Shown here piece by piece: positions 7,958 through 15,201 of a DNA stretch of 64,000 nucleotides; the stretch's first letter is position 1; every line of letters begins with the position of its first letter. This stretch comes from Streptomyces sp. TSRI0107 (GTDB lineage: Bacteria; Actinomycetota; Actinomycetes; Streptomycetales; Streptomycetaceae), in assembly GCF_001905845.1 (NCBI RefSeq), contig NZ_LIVZ01000004.1, positions 248,001-312,000 on the forward strand. Reading direction: 5' to 3'. The notes below the pieces were generated by a model, which had not been told where the DNA came from, did no database searches, and saw only the letters and a list, made by a program, of their open reading frames with translations. The translations under genes were made by a program, and so were the position numbers.

Positions 7958-8843
7958 CCGTCTCAGTGTTTTCAAGACCTACAAGCTGTACGTGGGCGGG
8001 AAGTTCCCGCGTTCCGAGAGCGGCCGGGTGTACGAGGTGACGGACTCGAAGGGCAACTGGCTGGCCAACGCTCCGCTGTCGTCCCGCAAGGACGCCCGGG
8101 ACGCGGTCGTCGCCGCCCGCAAGGCGTTCGGCGGCTGGTCCGGCGCGACGGCGTACAACCGGGGCCAGGTCCTCTACCGCGTCGCGGAGATGCTGGAGGG
8201 TCGCCGGGACCAGTTCGTGCGCGAGGTCGCGGACGCGGAGGGCCTGTCGAAGTCGAAGGCCGCCGTCCAGGTGGACGCGACCATCGACCGCTGGGTCTGG
8301 TACGCGGGCTGGACCGACAAGATCGCCCAGGTGGTGGGGGGCGGCAACCCGGTGGCGGGCCCGTTCTTCAACCTGTCCTCCCCGGAGCCGACGGGCGTGG
8401 TGGCGATCGTCGCCCCGCAGGAGTCGTCGTTCCTCGGCCTGGTCTCCGTGGTGGCCCCGGTGATCGCCACCGGCAACACGGCGGTCGTGGTCGCCTCCGA
8501 GAAGTCCCCGCTGCCCGCGCTGTCCCTGGGCGAGGTGCTGGCCACCTCGGACGTCCCCGGCGGCGTGGTGAACGTGCTGTCCGGCCGTACGGCGGAGCTG
8601 GCGGCGCCGCTGGCCGCGCACCAGGACGTGAACGCGATCGATCTCGCGGGCGCCGACGAGACGCTGGCGAAGGAGCTGGAGGTCGCTGCGGCGGACAACC
8701 TCAAGCGCGTCCTGCGTCCACAGCCTGTGGACGAGGCCGGCTGGTCGGCAACCCCGGGCATCGACCGTATGACGGCGTTCCTGGAGACGAAGACGGTCTG
8801 GCACCCGACGGGTTCGCTGGGCGCGTCCGGCTCGTCGTACTAG
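7950..8843 (+). CDS. truncated aldehyde dehydrogenase-like protein lacking the catalytic domain
   Basis: A 297-residue protein with the aldehyde dehydrogenase N-terminal fold. YVGGKFPRSESGRVYEV near the start, an ARKAFGGWS helix and a PTGVVAIVAPQESSFLGL strand correspond to the coenzyme domain. It ends soon after that domain. The region that would hold the catalytic Cys loop is missing, and there is no ELGGK glutamate loop. It cannot be an independent dehydrogenase. The start overlaps the previous gene by 8 bp, so the two are translationally coupled. Combined length (478 + 297) is that of ALDH16, which joins a normal domain to a pseudo-domain. I infer a structural partner of the upstream enzyme. 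The high coding quality and intact frame argue against a decayed gene. Confidence 0.82.
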   Translation: MSDRLSVFKTYKLYVGGKFPRSESGRVYEVTDSKGNWLANAPLSSRKDARDAVVAARKAFGGWSGATAYNRGQVLYRVAEMLEGRRDQFVREVADAEGLSKSKAAVQVDATIDRWVWYAGWTDKIAQVVGGGNPVAGPFFNLSSPEPTGVVAIVAPQESSFLGLVSVVAPVIATGNTAVVVASEKSPLPALSLGEVLATSDVPGGVVNVLSGRTAELAAPLAAHQDVNAIDLAGADETLAKELEVAAADNLKRVLRPQPVDEAGWSATPGIDRMTAFLETKTVWHPTGSLGASGSSY

Positions 8844-8861
8844 CCGCTCCCCGCTCCGGCT

Positions 8862-8903
8862 GGAAGCCCCGGTCCTCCTCCGTCCAGGAGGGCCGGGGCT
8901 TCC
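8862..8903. terminator. terminator of the deoC operon
   Basis: An 18-bp stem (GGAAGCCCCGGTCCTCCT at 8862-8879 against 8886-8903, one G-T wobble, 6-nt loop) follows the operon stop. It also serves the convergent TetR gene ending at 8916. Confidence 0.85.
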
Positions 8904-8915
8904 GTGTGCCGTGCG

Positions 8916-9656
8916 TCAGATGCCGAGGCGCTGCGCGATGCCGTCGAGCACGCAGTCGAGGCCGAACTCGAACTCCCAGGCCCGGTCGTCCTTGCGGGCC
9001 GCGCTGAGCGCGTACTGCTCGTAGGCCGGATACCGGCCGGTGCCGATCAGGTATCCCATCTGCGGGGCGAGCGCCCGGCGGGTCTCGTCGCCGCTGGTCC
9101 AGCCCTTGCGCTGCTGGTAGTCCCGCAGGGCGATCTCGGTCTGGGCCGAGCCGTGCACGAAGGAGGTGACGGCCCGGAAGGCGGCCATCACCGAGTCGGC
9201 GTCCAGGCCGTGGGCGGCGAGCGCGGACAGCTGCCGTTCCGCCACGGCCATCCGGGACGGCGTCAGCATGACGACCGGGGTGGGCATGACCGCCATCCAC
9301 GGGTGGGCGAGCATCAGCTCGCGCGTCTGCAGGGCGTAGGAGCGCAGCACCTCCCGCCACTCCGTCGCCCCGTCCGGCAGGGCCAGCTCCCGGGACACCC
9401 GGTCGATCATCAGCGCCCAGAGGTCGTCCTTGCCGTCGACGTGCCGGTAGGGCGCCATCGGCGCGACGCCGAGCTTGGTGGCGAGGCGGCGCATGGTGAC
9501 GGCCGCGCCACCCTCCTCGTCGGCGATCTCGACCGCGGCGGCGGCGATCCGCTCCAGGGTCAGGGAGGCGCGGGGCGCCGGGGCGGGCCGCTCCAGTCGC
9601 TCCCAGAGAGTCGGCTCCACCGGCCCGCCGGCCTCCTCCTTCTTCCGATCGGCCAC
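8916..9656 (-). CDS. TetR-family repressor
   Basis: A 246-residue TetR regulator. The helix-turn-helix lies at about residues 35-75, with ITMRRLATKLGV-like sequence and APYRHVDGKDDL typical of the recognition helix and following loop. The C-terminal ligand domain (RELALPDGATEW onward) matches the TetR_C_1 type seen in TetR-class drug-pump repressors. The GTG at 9656 has a strong GGAGAGGAG ribosome site. It is divergent from an FMN reductase and efflux-pump pair, and palindromes in the shared promoter are likely its operators. Control of the efflux pump is inferred. Confidence 0.88.
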   Translation of the reverse strand: MADRKKEEAGGPVEPTLWERLERPAPAPRASLTLERIAAAAVEIADEEGGAAVTMRRLATKLGVAPMAPYRHVDGKDDLWALMIDRVSRELALPDGATEWREVLRSYALQTRELMLAHPWMAVMPTPVVMLTPSRMAVAERQLSALAAHGLDADSVMAAFRAVTSFVHGSAQTEIALRDYQQRKGWTSGDETRRALAPQMGYLIGTGRYPAYEQYALSAARKDDRAWEFEFGLDCVLDGIAQRLGI

Positions 9657-9707
9657 GACTCGGCTCCTCTCCGTCGGCCTGGTGTACAGCGTATCTCCAG
9701 TAGACGG

Positions 9708-9735
9708 CGTACACATCGATGTGTACGTTGTACAC
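9708..9735. promoter_or_regulatory. divergent promoter palindromes, likely TetR operator
   Basis: CGTACACATCGATGTGTACG (9708-9727) is a perfect 20-bp palindrome. It overlaps a second near-palindrome, GTGTACGTTGTACAC (9721-9735). A further GTGTACAGCGTAT half-site begins near 9682. The array lies between a TetR gene and its divergent target genes. Confidence 0.7.
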
Positions 9736-9768
9736 GTCCGATACGCCGTACATATCCGGGGGTCTCCC

Positions 9769-10368
9769 ATGCCTGCCGCAGCCACCGCGCCGCTCCGCGT
9801 CGCCGTCGTCGTCGGCTCCACCCGCGAAGGCCGCTTCGCTCCCGTCGTGACCAGGTGGCTCGGCCTCCACCTCGCCGAGCGCGACGACATGCGCGCCGAC
9901 GTCGTCGACCTCGCCGAGACCCCGTTGCCCACGGTGTTCCCGGCGTTCGGGCAGCAGCCGCCGCCCGGCACCGAGGAACGACTGGCCCTGGTCACACCCC
10001 GGCTCGCCGCCGCCGACGCGTTCGTCATCGTCACGCCCGAGTACAACCACAGCTTCCCGGCGTCACTGAAGAACGCGATCGACTGGCACGGCGAGGAGTG
10101 GCACGGCAAGCCGGTCGCCTTCGTCTCGTACGGCGGGCTGTCCGGCGGCCTGCGCGCCGTGGAACAGCTCCGGGTCGTCATGGCCGAGCTGAACGCCACG
10201 ACCATCCGCAACACCGTCAGCTTCCACGACGCCTGGAGCCGCTTCGACGAGGACGGCCGCTGCAAGGACCCCGGCGCCGACACGGCCGCCAAGACCCTCC
10301 TCGACCAGCTCGCCTGGTGGGCGCACGCCCTGCGCGACGCCAAGACCGTCCGCCCGTACGTCGCCTGA
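9769..10368 (+). CDS. NADPH-dependent FMN reductase
   Basis: A 199-residue flavodoxin-fold reductase. The phosphate-binding loop VVVGSTREGRF (13-23) and the TPEYNHSFPASLKNAIDW segment near residues 87-104 define the NADPH_dep_FMN_red family. A YGGLSGGLRA loop follows. It would reduce FMN or quinones with NADPH in the cytosol. The ATG at 9769 is in frame with longer alternatives that would extend through the operator and so are rejected. It is 29 bp upstream of a DHA2 transporter and likely co-transcribed with it under the divergent TetR repressor. Confidence 0.88.
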   Translation: MPAAATAPLRVAVVVGSTREGRFAPVVTRWLGLHLAERDDMRADVVDLAETPLPTVFPAFGQQPPPGTEERLALVTPRLAAADAFVIVTPEYNHSFPASLKNAIDWHGEEWHGKPVAFVSYGGLSGGLRAVEQLRVVMAELNATTIRNTVSFHDAWSRFDEDGRCKDPGADTAAKTLLDQLAWWAHALRDAKTVRPYVA

Positions 10369-10397
10369 GGCGATCCGGCCCCCAGAGAGGAGGAACC

Positions 10398-11951
10398 ATG
10401 GACGCACGCACCGACGCAGCCGGCCCGGACACGACGGGCACGGGCGGACCCCGGGCGGGGACGGCCGGCGCGGACACCCCGCCCTCCCGGCTCGTCGTCC
10501 TCGGGCTGATGCTCGGCATCGTGCTCGCCACGCTCGACGGCACGATCATCGGCACCGCGCTGCCCACCGTCGTCGGCGACCTCGGCGGCCTCGACCACCT
10601 GTCGTGGGTGATCACCGCGTATCTGCTGACGAGCGCCGTCTCCACCCCCCTGTGGGGCAAGGTGGGCGACCTGTACGGCCGCAAGGGCAGCTACCTCGCC
10701 TCCATCGCCGTCTTCCTCGCCGGCTCCGTGCTCTGCGGACTGGCGCAGGACATGGGGCAGTTGATCGCCTTCCGGGCGCTGCAGGGCATCGGGGCGGGCG
10801 GACTGTTCGTCGGCGCCCTCTCGCTCCTCGGGACGCTGCTCACCCCCGCGCAGGCCGGGCGCTCCCAGGCGCTGATCGGGGTGCTGCTGCCGGCCGCGAT
10901 GATCGGGGGCCCGCTGATCGGCGGCTTCCTCACCGACCAGCTGGACTGGCGCTGGACCTTCTACGTCAACGTGCCGGTCGGCGCGGTGGCCCTCGCCGTC
11001 ATCGGCTTCGGGGTACGGCTGCGCCACGAACGCGTCCGGGCCCGCGTCGACCTCGCCGGCGCGGCCCTGCTGACCACTGCGATCCTCGCCGTGACCCTGC
11101 TCGCGAGCTGGGCCGGCACGACGTACGCCTGGACGTCCTTCCGGATCGTCGCGCTCGCCGTGCTGTCCGCCGCCGCGCTCGCCGCCTTCGTGCGGGTCGA
11201 GCGGCGCGCCCCGGAGCCGGTGATCCCGCCCCGGCTGTTCCGCGACCGCAACTTCACGGTGGCTCAGATCCTGAGCTTCCTCACGGGCGCGGCCATGCTG
11301 GCGACGGCCGGCTATCTGCCGCTGTACATGCAGTTCGTGCAGGACATGTCGGCCACCCGCAGCGGACTGCTACTGCTGCCGCTGATGCTGGGCATGATCG
11401 GCGCGCAGCTCGTCATCGGCCGGCGGGTGGCCGACGGCGGCCGCTATCGCGGCTATCCCATCGCGGGCGGGGCACTGGCCACGGCGGGTGCCCTGGCCCT
11501 GCTGGCGCTCGGCACCGGGACGAGCGCGGCCGCGGCCTCCGCGCTGACGCTGGCGCTCGGCGTGGGCCTCGGCTGTGTGATGCAGCCGACGATGCTGATC
11601 ACCATGAACAGCGCCGACCCGCGCGACATGGGCGCGGCCAGCGGCACCCAGACGCTGCTGCGCACCATCGGCGGCTCGACCGGCGTCGCGGTGCTCGGCT
11701 CGGTGTACACGAACGGCCTCACGGCCACCGTGACGGACCGGCTCGGCGCCGCCGGCGAGCGGCTGACCGCCGGGGAGCTGACCCCGGCACTGCTGCGGGA
11801 CCTCCCGGACCCGGTCCGCGACGCATTCCGGACGGGCGTCGTCGACGGAGTCCACGGCGTCGCGCTGGGCACGGCCGCGCTGTGCGCCGTGACGTTCGCG
11901 GTGTCCTGGCTGATCCGGGAAGTCCCGCTGCGGGGCGGGAAGCAGCCCTAG
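10398..11951 (+). CDS. DHA2-family MFS efflux transporter
   Basis: A 517-residue drug:proton antiporter with about 14 membrane segments. Motif A appears as GKVGDLYGRKG in the loop after segment 2, and the TLDGTIIGTALPTV motif of the 14-TM DHA2 (EmrB/QacA) group is in segment 1. The C-terminal half has the VMQPTMLITMNSA and GTQTLLRTIGGSTGVA segments. A strong GAGAGGAGG ribosome site precedes ATG 10398. The stop codon TAG lies within the presumed CTAG target site of a MITE. The substrate is unknown; export of a compound sensed by the neighbouring TetR protein is inferred. Confidence 0.9.
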   Translation: MDARTDAAGPDTTGTGGPRAGTAGADTPPSRLVVLGLMLGIVLATLDGTIIGTALPTVVGDLGGLDHLSWVITAYLLTSAVSTPLWGKVGDLYGRKGSYLASIAVFLAGSVLCGLAQDMGQLIAFRALQGIGAGGLFVGALSLLGTLLTPAQAGRSQALIGVLLPAAMIGGPLIGGFLTDQLDWRWTFYVNVPVGAVALAVIGFGVRLRHERVRARVDLAGAALLTTAILAVTLLASWAGTTYAWTSFRIVALAVLSAAALAAFVRVERRAPEPVIPPRLFRDRNFTVAQILSFLTGAAMLATAGYLPLYMQFVQDMSATRSGLLLLPLMLGMIGAQLVIGRRVADGGRYRGYPIAGGALATAGALALLALGTGTSAAAASALTLALGVGLGCVMQPTMLITMNSADPRDMGAASGTQTLLRTIGGSTGVAVLGSVYTNGLTATVTDRLGAAGERLTAGELTPALLRDLPDPVRDAFRTGVVDGVHGVALGTAALCAVTFAVSWLIREVPLRGGKQP

Positions 11952-12148
11952 GGGGTGTCTCGTCGATCAGGCCGGATCAGGGAGCGGCGTCTGGTGCCGT
12001 GCATCGCAAGGCGGAGGAGGGAGTCGATGCGATGGGGGTCCCCCCTGCTCGAGCGGAGCCGAGAGCTTGGGGGAATCGGCGAGTGACGACAACGCGGCGA
12101 GGCGCGGTGCCAGACGCCGCGAGCCCGGCATGATCGACGAGACGCCCC
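11952..12148. mobile_element. MITE-like element, copy 1
   Basis: A 197-bp non-coding element bounded by 18-bp terminal inverted repeats GGGGTGTCTCGTCGATCA and TGATCGACGAGACGCCCC (one mismatch). It is flanked by CTAG (11948-11951) and CTAA (12149-12152), the YTAR target type of IS5-like elements. A second, inner inverted repeat (GGCGTCTGGTGCCG / CGGTGCCAGACGCC) is present. Its core, including AAGGCGGAGGAGGGAGTCGA and TGACGACAACGCGGC, recurs in reverse orientation at 60575-60756. No transposase is encoded. Confidence 0.75.
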
Positions 12149-12162
12149 CTAAGGGGCGTCTC
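12139..12162. terminator. hairpin at the MITE edge
   Basis: GAGACGCCCC (12139-12148), loop CTAA, then GGGGCGTCTC (12153-12162) form a perfect 10-bp stem. The left arm is the MITE end; the right arm is outside it. It can end transcription of the transporter and of the secreted-protein gene on the other strand. Confidence 0.6.
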
Positions 12163-12183
12163 GCCCCTGGGGAGCCGGCAGTC

Positions 12184-12585
12184 CTACGGCGCCAGCAGCC
12201 TGGCCACGTCGCCCACCACCGGAATGGCCCCGACGGACTGCGCCTGCGCCACCGGCCCGGTCAGCGCCTGGGACGTCAGGGGCTTGAAGTCGGCGAGCTG
12301 GGTGCCGACTCCGTTGTCGAGCGGGTCGACGCCGGTCCCGGCGAGCGGGTTGGGCTTGAGCCCGGCGACTGGGCCGGTGACGTACGGGAGTGCTCCGCCG
12401 AGCGCCCGCATCCCGCCCTGCGGGTCGATCTCGCCCAGCGAGGTGGCCCGCCACGGCACTTCCACCGAGGGGGCGTCGGCCGCGGCGGCCGTTGTGGCGC
12501 CCGCACCCAGAGCCGCGCCCGCGGTGGCGAGGGCGACCAGGGCGCGGCGGCCGGTCGGGGTCTTGGAGGAGTGGTGTCGGGCCAT
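12184..12585 (-). CDS. small secreted protein
   Basis: A 133-residue protein with an N-terminal signal peptide: basic MARHHSSKTPTGRR, a hydrophobic Ala-rich stretch, then a likely cleavage after ATTAAAA near residue 36. The mature part is rich in Gly, Pro, Leu and Val (GALPYVTGPVAGLKPNPLAG) with no recognised domain or catalytic residue. It resembles in style the secreted protein at 18453-18812. The ATG at 12585 is the only good start. Function unknown; a cell-surface or spore-wall role is only a guess. Confidence 0.7.
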   Translation of the reverse strand: MARHHSSKTPTGRRALVALATAGAALGAGATTAAAADAPSVEVPWRATSLGEIDPQGGMRALGGALPYVTGPVAGLKPNPLAGTGVDPLDNGVGTQLADFKPLTSQALTGPVAQAQSVGAIPVVGDVARLLAP

Positions 12586-12713
12586 CGCTTCTGCCACCTT
12601 CTCATGCACTGGGTAACGTGTCAGACACGCAGGGTAGTTGAGGTGTGACGCACGCTTCAAAGCCGACCCGCGGGGTCGTTCGCGGGCCGGGCGATGCCTC
12701 ACACTGGTGTCCC

Positions 12714-13349
12714 GTGAGCTCCCATCCGCCCATACCGACCCGAGTCGTGCTGCTCTGCGGCCCTTCCGGCTCCGGCAAGTCCCTCCTCGCCGCCCGCTCC
12801 GGCCTCCCGGTCCTGCGGCTCGACGACTTCTACAAGGAGGCCACCGACCCCACGCTGCCTCAGGTGGCGGGGAGCTCCGACATCGACTGGGACCACCCGG
12901 ACTCATGGGACGCGGACACGGCGGTCGCCGCGATCACCGACCTGTGCCGCACGGGCCGTACGAACGTTCCCGTCTACGACATCTCACTGAGCGCCCGCAC
13001 CGGCGAGGACACGATCGACATCGGGCGCACCCCGCTGTTCATCGCGGAGGGCATCTTCGCCGCCGAGATCGTCGGCCGCTGCCGGGAACTGGGCGTGCTC
13101 GCCGACGCGCTGTGCCTGAGCCGCGGCTCGGTGACGACCTTCCGCCGGCGTTTCCTGCGGGACCTCAAGGAGGGCCGCAATTCGGTGCCGTTCCTGCTGC
13201 GCCGCGGCTGGCGGCTGATGCGCGACGAGCGGTCCATCGTGGCCCGGCAGACCGCGCTCGGCGCCCACGCCTGCGACAAGGACGAGGCGATGGGCCGGCT
13301 GGCGGCCGCGGCGGCGGGCCGCTGCGCGACGGCGCGCACGCCGGCGTAG
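12714..13349 (+). CDS. uridine kinase-like P-loop protein
   Basis: A 211-residue protein with a Walker A loop CGPSGSGKS near residues 16-24 and the LDDFYK segment near residue 38. LDDFYK is the uridine-kinase/PRK-type substrate loop. DWDHPDSWD and a late RRFLRDLKEGR lid-like helix also fit the family. It would phosphorylate uridine or cytidine, or a related small molecule, using NTP. The GTG at 12714 is chosen because the residues between an earlier in-frame ATG (12645) and VVLLCG show no homology pattern. It lacks the CTACGCGCGTAG operator, so it is probably outside that regulon even though it could act on nucleosides. The exact substrate is uncertain. Confidence 0.75.
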   Translation: MSSHPPIPTRVVLLCGPSGSGKSLLAARSGLPVLRLDDFYKEATDPTLPQVAGSSDIDWDHPDSWDADTAVAAITDLCRTGRTNVPVYDISLSARTGEDTIDIGRTPLFIAEGIFAAEIVGRCRELGVLADALCLSRGSVTTFRRRFLRDLKEGRNSVPFLLRRGWRLMRDERSIVARQTALGAHACDKDEAMGRLAAAAAGRCATARTPA

Positions 13350-13557
13350 AGCCGAGACGCGCGCCCCCATACCCACGCGTCTCCGCACTCACGCGCCTCC
13401 GCACCCACGCGTCCCCGTACACAGCAGAACGGGACTGGACGGACCCCCCGGCCCTCCAGCCCCGCTCTCCTGTGCTCCCCCGTGTGACCCCCCGCGGGTC
13501 CCCCGTGACCCCCGTGGTTCCCCTCCCGTTACCGCTCCCCCGTGTCCCCCCTCACCT
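13350..13557. other. pyrimidine-skewed, low-complexity spacer
   Basis: The plus strand here is extremely C-rich, with CACGCGTCTCCGCAC-like units in the first third and CCCCCGTG-type units in the remainder. It separates convergent genes. No open frame with codon bias is present. Confidence 0.6.
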
Positions 13558-14301
13558 TCAGGCGACAAGCTCCCCGAAGGCGTCCTCCTCGTCACGGCCG
13601 AAGCTGAGGACCTCGTCCTCGCGCAGCCGGCGCAGGGAGCGCCAGATGCTGGACTTCACCGTGCCGACACTGATGTCGAGGATGTCCGCGATCTCCGGGT
13701 CCGTGCGGCCTTCGTAGTAGCGCAGGACCAGCATGGTGCGCTGGAGTTCGGGCAGCCGGGCCAGCGCCTGCCACAGGACCGCGCGCAGCTCGGTGCCGCG
13801 CATCGCGTCCGTGTCGCCGGGCGTCTCCGGCAGTTCCTCGGTCGGGTACTCGTTGAGCTTGCGGCGCCGCCAAGCGCTGATGTGCAGGTTGGTCATGGTG
13901 CGGCGCAGGTAGCCGCCGACCGCCGCCTTGTCACTGATCCGGTCCCACGCCCGGTAGGTCGAGAACAGCGCGCTCTGCAGCAGGTCCTCGGCCTCGAAGC
14001 GGTCACCGGTGAGGTGGTAGGCGGTTGCGTACAGGGAGGCGCGGCGTTCCTGGACGTAGGCCGTGAACTCGGCCTCCGACAGCGAGCGGCGCTCCCCCGA
14101 TTCCTCCCTGTACGCGGATCCCCCGTGCGTTTCCCCCGTGAAACCGTCAACCACCGTCATGTACGCGGTGTGCTGACGCCCGGTGCCGCGAGCGCACCCC
14201 CGCCCGCTCACGGCACCGGACTTCTCGGAACCCCGGTGGGTGTTCACGTCGTGCAGACGCGTGATCACTGCGCTGGTGGTGGTGCCGTGCAGCGTGTTCA
14301 T
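13558..14301 (-). CDS. sigQ: ECF sigma factor SigQ
   Basis: A SigE-subfamily ECF sigma factor. Region 2 spans LYATAYHLTGDRFEAEDLLQ to RTMTNLHISAWRR, and region 4 spans LPELQRTMLVLRYYEG to SVGTVKSSIWRSL. It is divergent from afsQ1, exactly as sigQ is in S. coelicolor, where SigQ opposes AfsQ1/Q2 in control of antibiotic production. The ATG at 14301 gives 247 residues with a long, unconserved N-terminus; an ATG at 14160 giving 200 residues closer to the family size is also possible. The AfsQ1 box in the spacer suggests that it is regulated by AfsQ1. Confidence 0.9.
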   Translation of the reverse strand: MNTLHGTTTSAVITRLHDVNTHRGSEKSGAVSGRGCARGTGRQHTAYMTVVDGFTGETHGGSAYREESGERRSLSEAEFTAYVQERRASLYATAYHLTGDRFEAEDLLQSALFSTYRAWDRISDKAAVGGYLRRTMTNLHISAWRRRKLNEYPTEELPETPGDTDAMRGTELRAVLWQALARLPELQRTMLVLRYYEGRTDPEIADILDISVGTVKSSIWRSLRRLREDEVLSFGRDEEDAFGELVA

Positions 14302-14400
14302 CTCGCGCCCCCCCGTCGTGGACTTCCCGGTGTTCTGTCTTGCTTCCGTGCTTGTGTCGAAAAGCTTGCCCGGGGGACTTCATGGCCGTGTCCGCCGACT

Positions 14401-14416
14401 GTCACAGACCTGTCAC
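14401..14416. promoter_or_regulatory. AfsQ1 box
   Basis: GTCAC-AGACCT-GTCAC fits the published AfsQ1 consensus GTnAC-n6-GTnAC exactly. It lies between sigQ (start 14301) and afsQ1 (start 14524), so phosphorylated AfsQ1 probably controls both. Confidence 0.8.
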
Positions 14417-14523
14417 AGGGGTCGGCCACAGGAGGAGCACATCGTCGTCACAGAGACGAGCGATACGGCTACGCAGGCGCCCGAGTGTCGAATCCCGCAC
14501 CGCCATGGGCCAGAATGAGGCGC

Positions 14524-15201
14524 GTGCCTTCCCTGTTGCTGATCGAGGACGACGACGCCATCCGTACGGCCCTGGAGCTCTCACTGACGCGCCAGGGACA
14601 CCGGGTGGCGACCGCTGCCAGTGGTGAGGACGGTCTGAAGCTGCTGCGTGAGCAGCGACCGGATCTGATCGTGCTGGATGTGATGCTGCCCGGCATCGAC
14701 GGGTTCGAGGTGTGCCGGCGCATCCGGCGCACGGACCAGCTGCCGATCATCCTGCTGACCGCGCGCAGCGATGACATCGACGTGGTGGTGGGCCTGGAGT
14801 CCGGCGCCGACGACTACGTGGTCAAGCCGGTGCAGGGGCGGGTGCTCGACGCCCGCATCCGGGCCGTGCTGCGGCGCGGGGAGCGGGAGTCGAACGACGC
14901 GGCGGCCTTCGGCAGCCTCGTCATCGACCGCGCGGCGATGACCGTGACGAAGAACGGGGAGGACCTGCAGCTCACGCCGACCGAGCTGCGGCTGCTCCTG
15001 GAGCTGAGCCGGCGGCCCGGTCAGGCGCTGTCCCGGCAGCAGCTGCTGCGGCTGGTGTGGGAGCACGACTACCTCGGTGACTCGCGGCTGGTGGACGCGT
15101 GTGTCCAGCGGCTGCGCGCGAAGGTGGAGGACGTGCCGTCGTCCCCGACGCTGATCCGTACGGTCCGTGGTGTGGGCTACCGACTGGATCCGCCTCAGTG
15201 A
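14524..15201 (+). CDS. afsQ1: response regulator AfsQ1
   Basis: A 225-residue OmpR/PhoB-type regulator, the length of S. coelicolor AfsQ1. The receiver has the acidic pocket EDDD (8-11), phosphoacceptor Asp52 in VLDVMLPG, Thr79 in LLTA and Lys101 in VVKP. The C-terminal winged helix runs from LTPTELRLLLEL to RTVRGVGYRL. AfsQ1 activates antibiotic clusters and represses nitrogen-assimilation genes under some nutrient conditions in S. coelicolor. The GTG at 14524 starts directly on the PSLLLIEDD strand. It overlaps afsQ2 by 4 bp (GTGA), so the pair is coupled. Confidence 0.96.
   Translation: MPSLLLIEDDDAIRTALELSLTRQGHRVATAASGEDGLKLLREQRPDLIVLDVMLPGIDGFEVCRRIRRTDQLPIILLTARSDDIDVVVGLESGADDYVVKPVQGRVLDARIRAVLRRGERESNDAAAFGSLVIDRAAMTVTKNGEDLQLTPTELRLLLELSRRPGQALSRQQLLRLVWEHDYLGDSRLVDACVQRLRAKVEDVPSSPTLIRTVRGVGYRLDPPQ

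Noticed and set aside
7950..8843. Second aldehyde dehydrogenase as a frameshifted pseudogene
   Set aside because: The frame is intact with a normal start and stop, coding bias is strong, it is tightly coupled to the upstream gene, and its loss of catalytic loops matches a known family pattern rather than decay.
8904..10397. Long plus-strand frame leading into the DHA2 transporter
   Set aside because: The part before 10398 is antisense to the TetR gene and overlaps the FMN reductase in another frame; the transporter's own ATG has a strong ribosome site.
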